A stretch of DNA of 36,390 nucleotides, taken from contig NZ_BBCG01000036.1 in assembly GCF_001311925.1 (NCBI RefSeq), positions 1 to 36,390 on the forward strand. The letters are read 5' to 3'. Under the pieces are notes generated by a model, which did not search any database, had not been told where the DNA came from, and was given only the letters and a program-made list of their open reading frames with translations. Shown in pieces: positions 26,363 through 34,170 of this stretch. The translations under genes were made by a program, and so were the position numbers. Within the stretch, counting starts at the first letter, position 1; every line of letters starts with the position of its first letter. This DNA comes from Cellulosilyticum ruminicola JCM 14822 (GTDB lineage: Bacteria > Bacillota > Clostridia > Lachnospirales > Cellulosilyticaceae).

Positions 26363-27898
26363 ATGAGTAAACAAACAACATTATTACTCATCCTTGATGG
26401 ATTTGGTATCAATGAAAAGATGGAAGCAAATGCAGTAGCAGGTGCTAACAAACCTAACATTGATGCAATTATGGAAAAATACCCAACTGTAAAAGGTTAT
26501 GCTAGTGGAATGGCTGTAGGTCTTCCAGATGGGCAAATGGGTAACTCAGAAGTAGGACACCTTAACATGGGTGCTGGACGTATTGTATATCAACAACTTA
26601 CAAGTATTACAAAAGCAATCCAAGATGGTGACTTCTTCAAAAACGAAGCATTAGTAAACGCTATGAACGTTTGCAAAAAAAATAACAGTGCACTTCACTT
26701 ATTTGGTTTATTATCAGATGGTGGTGTACACAGCCACATTGAACACCTTTATGGTCTTCTTGAAATGGCTAAAAGAGAAGGTCTCGAAAAAGTATTCGTA
26801 CATGGTTTCTTAGATGGACGTGATACACCTCCTGTATCAGCTAAAGAATTCATGGAAGCACTTGTAGCTAAAATGAATGAAATCGGTGTAGGTAAAGTAG
26901 CATCTATTTCTGGTCGTTACTATGCAATGGACCGTGACAATAGATGGGACCGTGTAGAAAAAGCTTATAATGCAATTGCTTTAGGTGAAGGCGAAAAAGC
27001 AACAGATCCAGTACAAGCTATTGCTGATTCATATGCTAAAGAAGTTAACGATGAATTCGTGATGCCAACTGTAATCACAGAAAACGGCGAAGCAATCGGT
27101 AAAATTTCTTCAGATGATAGCGTAATCTTCTTCAACTTCAGACCAGACCGTGCTCGTGAAATGACAAGAGTATTCACTGATTCTGAATTTGATGGATTCA
27201 AGAGAGAACAACTTGGATGTGCATTCACAACATTCACACAATATGATGTAACATTACCTGTTACAGATGTATGTTTCAAACCAGAATCACTCACTAATAC
27301 ATTTGGTGAGTACTTAGCTAAAAATGGTAAAACACAACTTCGTATCGCTGAAACAGAAAAATACGCTCACGTAACATTCTTCTTCAACGGGGGTTCAGAA
27401 GAACTTAACGAAGGTGAAGATCGTATCTTAGTACCTTCTCCAAAAGTAGCAACTTATGATTTACAACCAGAAATGAGTGTATATGAAGTTGCTGATAAAT
27501 TAGATGCTGCTATCCGTAGTGGTAAATATGATGTAGTAATCTGTAACTTCGCTAACCCAGATATGGTTGGTCATACAGGTGACTTAGCTGCAGCTCAAAA
27601 AGCCATCGAAGCTGTAGATAAAGCAGTTGGTCAAGTAATCACTGCTATTGAAGAAACAAATGGTTATGCATTTATCTGTGCTGATCATGGTAATGCTGAA
27701 CAAATGATCGATTACTCAAATAACGAACCATTTACAGCACACACAACAAATCCAGTACCATTCATCCTTGTTAATTACAAAGAGGGTGTAACACTTAAAG
27801 AAGGCGGTAAACTTGCAGATATCGCGCCAACTTTACTTGAAATGATGGGTATGGAACAACCAGCTGAAATGTCAGGTGAATCTTTATTAGTAAAATAA
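26363..27898 (+). CDS. gpmI: 2,3-bisphosphoglycerate-independent phosphoglycerate mutase
   Basis: It converts 3- to 2-phosphoglycerate through a phosphoserine intermediate using two Mn2+ ions. The 511-residue protein has LLILDGFGINE, the catalytic serine in MGNSEVGHLNMGAGR (about residue 62), DGRDTPP, RPDRAREMT, NFANPDMVGHTG and CADHGNAEQM, the alkaline-phosphatase-superfamily metal ligands. It ends the operon; enolase, often the next gene, is not in the window. No clear terminator follows directly. Confidence 0.96.
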   Translation: MSKQTTLLLILDGFGINEKMEANAVAGANKPNIDAIMEKYPTVKGYASGMAVGLPDGQMGNSEVGHLNMGAGRIVYQQLTSITKAIQDGDFFKNEALVNAMNVCKKNNSALHLFGLLSDGGVHSHIEHLYGLLEMAKREGLEKVFVHGFLDGRDTPPVSAKEFMEALVAKMNEIGVGKVASISGRYYAMDRDNRWDRVEKAYNAIALGEGEKATDPVQAIADSYAKEVNDEFVMPTVITENGEAIGKISSDDSVIFFNFRPDRAREMTRVFTDSEFDGFKREQLGCAFTTFTQYDVTLPVTDVCFKPESLTNTFGEYLAKNGKTQLRIAETEKYAHVTFFFNGGSEELNEGEDRILVPSPKVATYDLQPEMSVYEVADKLDAAIRSGKYDVVICNFANPDMVGHTGDLAAAQKAIEAVDKAVGQVITAIEETNGYAFICADHGNAEQMIDYSNNEPFTAHTTNPVPFILVNYKEGVTLKEGGKLADIAPTLLEMMGMEQPAEMSGESLLVK

Positions 27899-27945
27899 TT
27901 TGAATAGGTACAGCTTAAATTGGTAGGAGATAAAAATCCTTTTGA

Positions 27946-28035
27946 TTCATTCATACTATTACACACACTCTTTGAATAATGAAACAAAAATAATGCAACC
28001 TTAAGTTTACTATTACACACACACTTAAAACTTAA
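27946..28035 (+). repeat. Two hairpins carrying the same 15-base loop sequence
   Basis: TACTATTACACACAC occurs at 27954-27968 and again at 28008-28022, 54 bases apart. The first copy is flanked by TTCATTCA and a complementary bulged strand (TGAA at 27973-27976 and 27980-27983). The second is flanked by TTAAGTTT (28001-28008) and AAACTTAA (28028-28035). The stems differ in sequence while the loops, each about 19 bases, are nearly the same. This lies in the gene-free stretch 27899-28471, in the 3' region of the glycolytic operon. Confidence 0.6.
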
Positions 28036-28073
28036 AATGCATTTAAAAACAAAAAAGTACTTATACTAATTAT

Positions 28074-28315
28074 GTTGCAACAAGCAGTCTATGAAGGGCT
28101 GTATTAACACTTGGAACTGTTAACAAATAGCAACAAGCAATAAAAGATAGACAATGACAACAAATTTAATAACCATCCTTGGGTGCTTTGGTTAGCTCTT
28201 GAAGTACTCAAAGTAAATCGTAAACGAAGTAGTGGATTAGCTACCCACTACAGGAAACATATGCATATTTTACGTAAAACCTCTATAGGCCCGACGGGGA
28301 CTATAGAGGTTTTTT
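28074..28315 (+). ncRNA. Candidate structured non-coding RNA, class not identified
   Basis: This part of the 573-base gap between gpmI and the next gene has no open frame and shows a chain of hairpins: TTAACA/TGTTAA (28104-28123), TAACCA/TGGTTA (28170-28194), GTAGTGG/CCACTAC (28229-28251) and a strong terminator. GCAACAAGCA occurs at 28077 and 28130, on either side of the first hairpin. The 5' end is a guess from a TATACT at 28062-28067. Size and terminator fit a stand-alone small RNA such as 6S RNA, but I could not confirm the 6S bubble. It may instead be the 3' UTR of the glycolytic mRNA. Confidence 0.4.
28276..28315 (+). terminator. Strong intrinsic terminator
   Basis: A 13-bp perfect stem (28276-28288 with 28301-28313) is topped by CCC/GGG and followed by six T. 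It is the first good terminator downstream of gpmI, so it ends the candidate RNA and perhaps the glycolytic transcript too. Confidence 0.9.
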
Positions 28316-28360
28316 ATATTTTCACTTAAGGTTAAAAATTAAAAAATTCTATAAGAAATG

Positions 28361-28389
28361 CTGAAAACAATAATTGGATATTATATAAT
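28361..28389 (+). promoter_or_regulatory. Likely promoter of the bacteriocin region
   Basis: CTGAAA (28361-28366) and TATAAT (28384-28389) are 17 bases apart, 83 bases before the first open frame of the secretion island and after the strong terminator. Confidence 0.5.
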
Positions 28390-28471
28390 AATATAAAAAT
28401 AAAGAATAAACATAAAATAATTTAAATTTAAAAAATTAAGAAAGGAAAAGTATGTATATTTAATTTTAAAT

Positions 28472-28963
28472 ATGTCATACAAGATAACTATGGAGATAAA
28501 AGAAAGTCAAGAATTAATTTTAGAGAATGTATTATCACTAAGGAAAAAGATGACACAGCTTGAGATGCAGCAAGAAATGATAGAAATCCAAAAGTTTATA
28601 AATGAGATGGGGATTAAAGTAAATGGTCCAATTACAACTGCAACATATTTTGTTGAGCAGACAGCTGATGGGGTAGTGATGGATCTTGAAATTATTGTTC
28701 CATTAGATAAGAAGATAGAATTATCTTGTAAATATAAATTTAAGCCTATTATTAAAATTGTAAATGCATTAAAAATAACACATCAGGGAAATCCTAACAG
28801 ATTAAATGACACTATTAATAAGTTAAATCAATATATATATGAAAAGCAAAAACAAGTTATTACACCTACATATAATGTTACTGTAAAAAATGTAAGTGAC
28901 CCTAAAGATATTGAAGATGTAGTTATGGATATTTATGTGGGTTGCAGTCCTTGTATATTATAA
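28472..28963 (+). CDS. GyrI-like/DUF5085-type small protein of the bacteriocin locus
   Basis: The 163-residue protein starts with a helical, probably coiled-coil segment (residues 15-50). It continues with a pattern like the GyrI/AraC effector-binding fold: NGPITTATYF, MDLEIIVPLDKK, KFKPIIKIVNALKITHQGNPNRL, and a last acidic strand EDVVMDIYVGCSPC. DUF5085 proteins look similar, but this assignment is from memory of the pattern. The C-terminus ends in CSPCIL. The good Shine-Dalgarno AAAGGA at 28441-28446 lies about 25 bases before this ATG and instead serves ATG-TAT-ATT-TAA at 28452. The frame stays open upstream without a standard start codon, so the true start may be altered. The function is unknown; a ligand-binding or immunity role is possible from position. 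Confidence 0.6.
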   Translation: MSYKITMEIKESQELILENVLSLRKKMTQLEMQQEMIEIQKFINEMGIKVNGPITTATYFVEQTADGVVMDLEIIVPLDKKIELSCKYKFKPIIKIVNALKITHQGNPNRLNDTINKLNQYIYEKQKQVITPTYNVTVKNVSDPKDIEDVVMDIYVGCSPCIL

Positions 28964-28990
28964 GAGAAAGTAATTATTTTTAGGTATCTA

Positions 28991-29015
28991 CTTATACTTG
29001 TGTACGGAGTATAAG
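28991..29015. promoter_or_regulatory. Inverted repeat upstream of the first bacteriocin gene
   Basis: CTTATACT (28991-28998) and AGTATAAG (29008-29015) form a perfect 8-bp repeat with a nine-base spacer, 33 bases before the gene. A possible promoter, TTGTGT (28998-29003) and TATAAA (29020-29025) with a 16-base spacer, overlaps it. It may be an operator or a leader hairpin. Confidence 0.45.
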
Positions 29016-29047
29016 ACGATATAAATAAATTAAAGTGGAGGTATGTT

Positions 29048-29308
29048 ATGAATAATGCAGCATGTATTTCTAATAGTATTTTTTGTGAGTTAAACGATTT
29101 AGAAATGTTAATGATTGACGGAGGTGCAAATATAGCAGACTATGCAGCAGCAGTTGGCGGTGTATATAGTGCAGCTGTCAGTGTAGGTGCAATGGGCTGG
29201 GTTGGTGCAACTGCAGCAGCAGTATGTACAGCACCTGTAGTTGCTGGATCAGCAGCAGTTGTAGGCGTTTTATGTGCAGGATATGGTGTATATTGTTTAT
29301 TTAAATAA
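29048..29308 (+). CDS. Class II bacteriocin precursor with double-glycine leader (peptide A)
   Basis: The 86-residue peptide has a 26-residue leader ending LNDLEMLMIDGG, a double-glycine cleavage site for C39 exporters, and a 60-residue core rich in Ala, Gly and Val. The core starts ANIADY, has one Trp and three Cys, and ends YCLFK. Such Gly/Ala-rich cores are typical of membrane-active class IIb peptides and some circular or large unmodified bacteriocins. GTGGAGG precedes the ATG. A second peptide gene starts 15 bases later and the exporter genes follow within 0.9 kb, so export and maturation by that system is likely. The leader carries two Cys and is longer than its partner's. Confidence 0.8.
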   Translation: MNNAACISNSIFCELNDLEMLMIDGGANIADYAAAVGGVYSAAVSVGAMGWVGATAAAVCTAPVVAGSAAVVGVLCAGYGVYCLFK

Positions 29309-29322
29309 TAGGAGGGATAATG

Positions 29323-29547
29323 ATGAATCAATTTATTAATCTTAATCAAGAAGAACTTGAGTTTATTGATGGAGGAGTAGACGGTAATTATCTCTTTGCA
29401 GGTGCTGTATTTGCAGCAGTAGGAGTAGGATGTCTTGCAGCAGCAACAGGAATAGGTGCACCAGTAGGAGCAGCTTTGGTAGCGTATGCAGGTTCTTGGG
29501 GGCTTGCAGGAGGCGTTACATGTGGAACTATTGGATTAGTTAAATAA
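29323..29547 (+). CDS. Class II bacteriocin precursor with double-glycine leader (peptide B)
   Basis: Starting at the ATG at 29323 (GGAGGG six bases upstream; the ATG at 29320 is too close to it), it encodes 74 residues. The leader MNQFINLNQEELEFIDGG is classical, and the core has 56 residues, VDGNYLFAG onwards, rich in Gly and Ala with GAPVG (a GxxxG pattern), one Trp and two Cys. The tight tandem with peptide A suggests a two-peptide bacteriocin, although identity to a known pair is not something I can show. Confidence 0.8.
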   Translation: MNQFINLNQEELEFIDGGVDGNYLFAGAVFAAVGVGCLAAATGIGAPVGAALVAYAGSWGLAGGVTCGTIGLVK

Positions 29548-29590
29548 TATTTGCTGTGAATAACTACATACAGCTAAAAGTTTAATGAAA

Positions 29591-29646
29591 TAAGGCTTTA
29601 AAAGTGTAAACTTATATGAATTTAAAGTAGAGCTTTTAAAGCTTTA
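29591..29646. other. Hairpin between bacteriocin genes and the small membrane protein
   Basis: A 14-bp stem (29591-29604 with 29633-29646, one G-U pair) encloses a 28-base loop and ends only 34 bases before the next start codon. It has a weak T tail. It could reduce read-through from the peptide genes or act on the mRNA 3' end. Confidence 0.5.
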
Positions 29647-29679
29647 TAAATACCTAATATTTTAAATAGGAGGAAAAGA

Positions 29680-29886
29680 ATGTTAATTTTATCTGTAATT
29701 TATGCCATTCTAGCATTCATAACAACTTATTATATTTTTAAGAATAAGGTAAAACTATATGCTATGATTGTACCGATTTTTATTTGCTTAATTATAATTT
29801 GGGCCAATTTATTATCGAATATAGGGATATTTGGTTTGGGAGGAATTATTTATTTTATATGTTTATTTATAAAGAAAAGAATATGA
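29680..29886 (+). CDS. Small hydrophobic membrane protein, candidate bacteriocin immunity protein
   Basis: The 68-residue protein has two to three membrane segments (about residues 2-20, 26-44 and 48-64), a basic turn KNKVK between the first two and a basic end KKRI. Small membrane proteins next to class II precursors are commonly immunity proteins, but no immunity family signature is visible. TAGGAGG lies eight bases before the ATG. A strong hairpin terminator follows eight bases after the stop. Confidence 0.6.
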   Translation: MLILSVIYAILAFITTYYIFKNKVKLYAMIVPIFICLIIIWANLLSNIGIFGLGGIIYFICLFIKKRI

Positions 29887-29893
29887 AAATATC

Positions 29894-29910
29894 ATTTAAT
29901 AATATTAAAT
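29894..29910. repeat. 17-base palindrome, copy 1 (also inverted at 29948-29964)
   Basis: ATTTAATAATATTAAAT is a perfect palindrome around one central base. It occurs here, in inverted form at 29948-29964 as the other arm of the hairpin, and again at 34270-34286 directly before the radical SAM gene. It could be a binding site or simply a repeated AT-rich stem. Confidence 0.5.
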
Positions 29911-29963
29911 AAGTAGAGCTGTAAGTAAGAAACTTATAGCTCTATTTATTTAATATTATTAAA
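29895..29963. terminator. Very long hairpin terminating the bacteriocin transcript
   Basis: A 32-bp stem (29895-29926 with 29932-29963) has only two G-U pairs and a five-base loop. The inner 15 bp are less AT-rich; the outer part includes a 17-base palindrome that recurs upstream of the radical SAM gene. A T run follows at 29974-29981. The rest of the 300-base gap up to the exporter gene holds only a promoter. Confidence 0.75.
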
Positions 29964-30029
29964 TAATGAACGAATTTTTTTAAGAGTTTTTTGGTTAATT
30001 TAATAAAAAATTTAAAATAATATAAAATA

Positions 30030-30058
30030 TTGAAAAAAAATTAGTTTTATTATACAAT
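30030..30058 (+). promoter_or_regulatory. Promoter of the exporter operon
   Basis: TTGAAA (30030-30035) and TACAAT (30053-30058) are 17 bases apart. Just after the expected start site is a small inverted repeat, TACTA-AC-TAGTA (30066-30077), which may be an operator. Confidence 0.65.
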
Positions 30059-30186
30059 AAATATGTACTAACTAGTATATTTTTTGGAAGGAAATTTGAA
30101 ATTTTATTTTTATTAATATAAATAAATTATAATGAATAGCTCACAAAATTAGTGTAAACATAAAAGCAGAAGAAAGGAGAATAGAT

Positions 30187-32370
30187 ATGGCGAAATACCA
30201 TTGCATTAAACAATACGATATAACCGATTGTGGTGCAGCATGTTTGGCTACTATATGTAAGCAGTATGGTCGTAGTATGCCTATAACTAAAATAAGGGAA
30301 GCTGCAGGAACGGATACTCAGGGAACTAATGCTTATGGAGTTATCAAAGCTGCTGAACAACTAGGCTTTAGTGCTAAAGGGGTAAAAGGAAATGAGGAAG
30401 CTTTCTTTAGCGAATTTCCATTACCAGCTATAGCTCATGTTGTAGTCGATGGTGCATTGTTGCATTATGTAGTTGTGCATGAAATTAGTAAAAAGGAAAT
30501 AATTATAGCTGATCCAGCAAAGGGAATTGTGAAATATAAACCAGAAGATTTCTTTAAACTTTGGACTGGCGTACTTATATTAATGGTACCTAGCCAAACT
30601 TTTAAGAAAGGAAAAGAAACAAAGGGGCTGTTTGAACGATTCTTTTACCTGTTATTGCCTCAAAAAGGCTTATTAATGCAGGTTTTTCTGGCATCACTCA
30701 TTTATACTGTATTAGGTATATTGGGCGCGTTTTATATGCAAGAGCTTCTAGACAATATATTACCGTATGGCCTTATGAAGTCATTACATGTATTGTCTCT
30801 TGGAATAATAGGTCTCTATATTTTCCAAGTATTATTAAATGGTTTTAGGACACATTTGTTATTGTATTTAAGTCAACGATTAGATATTGCCTTATTACTT
30901 GGATATTATGAACATGTTTTAAAATTACCTATGAATTTCTTTGGAACAAGAAAAGTAGGTGAAATCATTTCTCGTTTTCAAGATGCAGGGCATGTTAGGG
31001 ATGCAATATCAGGTGCAACGCTTACAATTATGATTGATACACTTATGGTGTTAGTAGGCGGTATTATACTCTATATGCAAAATAATTTGTTATTTGGCAT
31101 TACCTTTATTATTGCAATATTATATGCTGCAATCGTATTTGGCTTTAATAAAGCCTTAAAAAAGGGTAATGAAAAGGAAATGGAAGATAATGCACAGTTA
31201 ACTTCTTATCTTGTAGAATCTTTAAATGGTATTCAAACAGTAAAGGCATTTAATGCAGAACGTAGAGTTAATTTAACAACTGAAACTAAGTTTATTAAAT
31301 TACTTAGAAGTATCTTTAAATTAACATTAACAACTAATATACAATCCATATTAAAGCATGTAATAGAGCTTTTAGGTGGTGTTGTAATCTTATGGGTAGG
31401 GGCTTATCAAGTTTTAAAAGGTAATATGACTGTAGGGTGCTTGATTACATTTAACTCATTATTAGCGTACTTCTTAACACCTATGCAGAACCTTATTAAT
31501 TTACAACCAGAACTTCAAACAGCTATGGTTGCAGCAGAACGTTTAGGAGAAATCTTAGACTTAGAATTAGAGTGTGATGAAAATGAAGAAAAACGTATTG
31601 CACCAAGTAAATTCGAAGGTGAGATTGTATTAAAGGATGTAGACTTTAGATATGGTACAAGACAACTGATTCTTAAGAAAATTAATATGGAAATTAAGAA
31701 AGGTGAGAGAATAGCATTAGTAGGTGAAAGTGGTTGTGGAAAGACTACTTTAGTTAAACTTTTGCTAAATTTCTATTCACCAGAGAAGGGACAAGTACTT
31801 ATTGATGGAAATAATATTTTAGATATTAAGAAAGAAGCGTTAAGAGAACATATTGCCTATGTGCCACAAGAGACTTTCTTATTTAGTGGGACAATTTTAG
31901 AGAATCTTTCACTAGGACTGGATCATGAAGATATGGAAGAAATAGTAGAAGCTGCTAAGATGGCAAGGGCCCATGATTTTATTAATGAATTACCACTTAG
32001 GTATAATACATATCTTGAAGAAAATGGTGCTAACCTTTCAGGTGGACAAAGGCAGAGACTTGCAATAACAAGGGCTATTCTTAAAAAACCTGATATCTTA
32101 ATTTTAGATGAAGCGACAAGTAACCTAGATTCTATTACAGAAGCTGCTATTGAAAGTACAATTAATACATTTAGTAAAGGTATGACAACGATTATTATTG
32201 CTCACCGTCTAAGTACCATTAAGCGTTGTGATACAATTTATGTTATGGATAAAGGTGAAATCATTGAACAAGGCACACATGAAGAGCTTATTCATAGTGG
32301 TGGCAGATATCAAAAATTATGGCAAGAACAATTACCTGATATCGATGAAAGTGTGGTGAAGGAAGCATGA
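30187..32370 (+). CDS. Peptidase-containing ABC transporter (C39 bacteriocin exporter)
   Basis: It cleaves double-glycine leaders and pumps the core peptide out using ATP. Domains in order: C39 peptidase at residues 1-130 with catalytic C15 (TDCGAAC), H93 (LLHYVVVH) and D109 (IADPAKG); ABC transmembrane domain at about 155-450; nucleotide-binding domain at about 475-715 with GESGCGKT (513-520), LSGGQ (617-621), Walker B LILDEATSNLD (D641, E642) and the H-loop IIAHRL. The 727-residue length is normal for the LagD/ComA type. The gene overlaps the next by four bases. It is probably shared by all double-glycine precursors in this locus, including the two after the radical SAM gene. Confidence 0.93.
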   Translation: MAKYHCIKQYDITDCGAACLATICKQYGRSMPITKIREAAGTDTQGTNAYGVIKAAEQLGFSAKGVKGNEEAFFSEFPLPAIAHVVVDGALLHYVVVHEISKKEIIIADPAKGIVKYKPEDFFKLWTGVLILMVPSQTFKKGKETKGLFERFFYLLLPQKGLLMQVFLASLIYTVLGILGAFYMQELLDNILPYGLMKSLHVLSLGIIGLYIFQVLLNGFRTHLLLYLSQRLDIALLLGYYEHVLKLPMNFFGTRKVGEIISRFQDAGHVRDAISGATLTIMIDTLMVLVGGIILYMQNNLLFGITFIIAILYAAIVFGFNKALKKGNEKEMEDNAQLTSYLVESLNGIQTVKAFNAERRVNLTTETKFIKLLRSIFKLTLTTNIQSILKHVIELLGGVVILWVGAYQVLKGNMTVGCLITFNSLLAYFLTPMQNLINLQPELQTAMVAAERLGEILDLELECDENEEKRIAPSKFEGEIVLKDVDFRYGTRQLILKKINMEIKKGERIALVGESGCGKTTLVKLLLNFYSPEKGQVLIDGNNILDIKKEALREHIAYVPQETFLFSGTILENLSLGLDHEDMEEIVEAAKMARAHDFINELPLRYNTYLEENGANLSGGQRQRLAITRAILKKPDILILDEATSNLDSITEAAIESTINTFSKGMTTIIIAHRLSTIKRCDTIYVMDKGEIIEQGTHEELIHSGGRYQKLWQEQLPDIDESVVKEA

Positions 32371-33896
32371 AACCTATCATTAAGGACATAAGAGAAATTA
32401 CCGACAGTAAGGAAATGTATGAAAGTAAACCACATCCTTTCTTAGCAATTTTCATTTATACAGTACTTGCACTGATTATTATAGCAGGTATATGGGCGTA
32501 TTATGGTGAAATAGATATTGTTTCAAAAGGTACAGGAGTTGTACGTCCAAATGAAAATTTAAGTAGTATACGCAATAAAGTTAGTGGCGAAGTAGAGTAT
32601 ACTGATTTGGTAGAAGGTAAACGTGTAAAAAAAGGCGATATCTTATTTAAGATTAATCATGATGATTTGGATTTAAATCTTTTGAAGACACAAGGAGAAT
32701 TAGATGAATTAAAAACACAAAAAGCAAGGCTTACAAAGTTGAAACAAAGTGTTGAACAAGGTGAAAATCTATTTTCTCCAGAAAAGGAAAAAGAAGATTA
32801 TGAGCGCTATGTAAAGTATGAACAAGATTATGTAGATTTGAAACAGAAAAATAATATTGAATCTAGAAATGATAATATGACTATTAAAGAAACTGAAATT
32901 AGTAAATCCATATATAGTCAGCAAATAGCAGGATATGAAAAGGAAAAGAAAGAGCTTGAAGAATATAAAGCATCTGTTAATGCAGAGCAAAATTTATTTA
33001 GTAATTCATCTTGTGCAAATGCTTTAGCCTTTAAATCTTACCTATATGAAATAAAAAAAGCCCAGGCAGACATTAAAGAAAAACGAGAAACTTATAATCT
33101 TAATGCGTCATTAGAAGATGAAGGTTTAGGGGCAAAACAAGATTTAGAAAATGCCAAAATGGCAGTAGAATTAGCAGAAAATGAATTAGTTACATTAAAA
33201 ACTAAAACACTTAATGAGATAGAAAGTCAAATAGAAGAGTTAAAGAGAAAGATAGAAACGGCTCAACAAGAGTCAAGAAAGTTGGTAGTAGACCCTGACT
33301 TAGTAAGTCAAAAAGGGCAACAAAGAGAACTTTCATTAAAAACATATAAGACTAATTATCTTATTGATTTATATGATCAAATAGAAGCTAATAAGCAATC
33401 TTATAAGACTAAAGAAAAGGAAGTAGAAGCAGCTACATTGAGTATTAAAAATTGTGAAATTAAAGCACCTATTGATGGGGTAATACATATAACGAATAAA
33501 ATTACACAGGGAGACTTAATAACAGCTGGTGATCAGATTGCGACTATTATACCAGATGAAGATAGCTTATATACAATTGAAATTTTTGTGCCAAATAGTA
33601 AAATAGCAGGACTTAAAGTGGGAGATAAAATTAAATATAGATTTGATGCGTTATCTTATAAAGAGTATGGGGAACTTGAAGGTAAGATTACAAATATCTC
33701 AACTGACTCACAGGTTAATGAAGCAAATGGTACAAGTGGTTATATGGTAGAAGGTAGTATTGTAAATCAAACTGTATATAGCTATAAAGGAGAAGCAGCA
33801 GAAATTAAAGTAGGTATGAGCTGTGAAGCCCATGTTATCACAGAGCAAAAGAAGATTTTATATTATTTACTTGAAAAGATTAATTTAAAGGATTAA
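32367..33896 (+). CDS. HlyD-type secretion accessory protein of the bacteriocin exporter
   Basis: This 509-residue membrane-fusion-like partner has one N-terminal membrane helix (about residues 26-47), a lipoyl/barrel hybrid piece (YYGEIDIVSKGTGVVRPN, and VSGEVEYTDLVEGKRVKKGD), a long coiled-coil middle (about residues 95-360), and a second half-motif with IKAPIDGVIHI and GDLITAGDQIATIIP. It probably guides the peptide across the wall with the ABC transporter; the ATGA overlap with that gene suggests translational coupling. LagE/LcnD proteins are the nearest known type. Confidence 0.9.
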   Translation: MKPIIKDIREITDSKEMYESKPHPFLAIFIYTVLALIIIAGIWAYYGEIDIVSKGTGVVRPNENLSSIRNKVSGEVEYTDLVEGKRVKKGDILFKINHDDLDLNLLKTQGELDELKTQKARLTKLKQSVEQGENLFSPEKEKEDYERYVKYEQDYVDLKQKNNIESRNDNMTIKETEISKSIYSQQIAGYEKEKKELEEYKASVNAEQNLFSNSSCANALAFKSYLYEIKKAQADIKEKRETYNLNASLEDEGLGAKQDLENAKMAVELAENELVTLKTKTLNEIESQIEELKRKIETAQQESRKLVVDPDLVSQKGQQRELSLKTYKTNYLIDLYDQIEANKQSYKTKEKEVEAATLSIKNCEIKAPIDGVIHITNKITQGDLITAGDQIATIIPDEDSLYTIEIFVPNSKIAGLKVGDKIKYRFDALSYKEYGELEGKITNISTDSQVNEANGTSGYMVEGSIVNQTVYSYKGEAAEIKVGMSCEAHVITEQKKILYYLLEKINLKD

Positions 33897-33948
33897 GCAA
33901 AGAAAGAAGAAGTTGTTGGGGGATATCAAAGAAAGAGGGGGATTTAAA

Positions 33949-34122
33949 ATGAATCAATTTACAGAGTTTTCAACAACAGAATTAATGGAAATCAACGGTG
34001 GTGGCAAATGGAAAAACTTTTAGGTTAAAGTTAGAAAATTTATGACTAAACCATGGGAGATTTTTTCTTAAATAGGATTGTAGGCAATTGTTTCAGCTAT
34101 GGAAATGGTTGCTAAGAAATAA
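33949..34122 (+). pseudogene. Decayed double-glycine bacteriocin precursor (three in-frame stops)
   Basis: Behind GAGGGGG an ATG at 33949 starts MNQFTEFSTTELMEINGG, a perfect C39 leader, but the frame stops at TAG 34021 after GKWKNF. The same frame continues to VKVRKFMTKPWEIFS, TAA at 34069, IGL, TAG at 34081, then AIVSAMEMVAKK and a final TAA at 34120. The total of 57 codons is the expected size of a class II precursor and the tail looks like a bacteriocin C-terminus. Three nonsense codons without a frameshift suggest a gene decaying by point mutation. The first 24 codons might still be made as a truncated leader peptide. Confidence 0.65.
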
Positions 34123-34170
34123 GTAGTAATCGATTTACATATCAGATGTAGCGTGGATTACATTGATATG

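Noticed and set aside
27946-28035. Minus-strand 81-codon frame overlapping the end of gpmI and the twin hairpins
   Set aside because: It has no ribosome binding site, and much of it lies opposite gpmI. The hairpin repeats explain the sequence better.
33949-34122. Stop codon reassignment or pyrrolysine insertion in the interrupted peptide gene
   Set aside because: Both TAG and TAA occur as stops in the same frame, and TAA and TAG end normal genes elsewhere in the window, so recoding of one codon cannot explain it.
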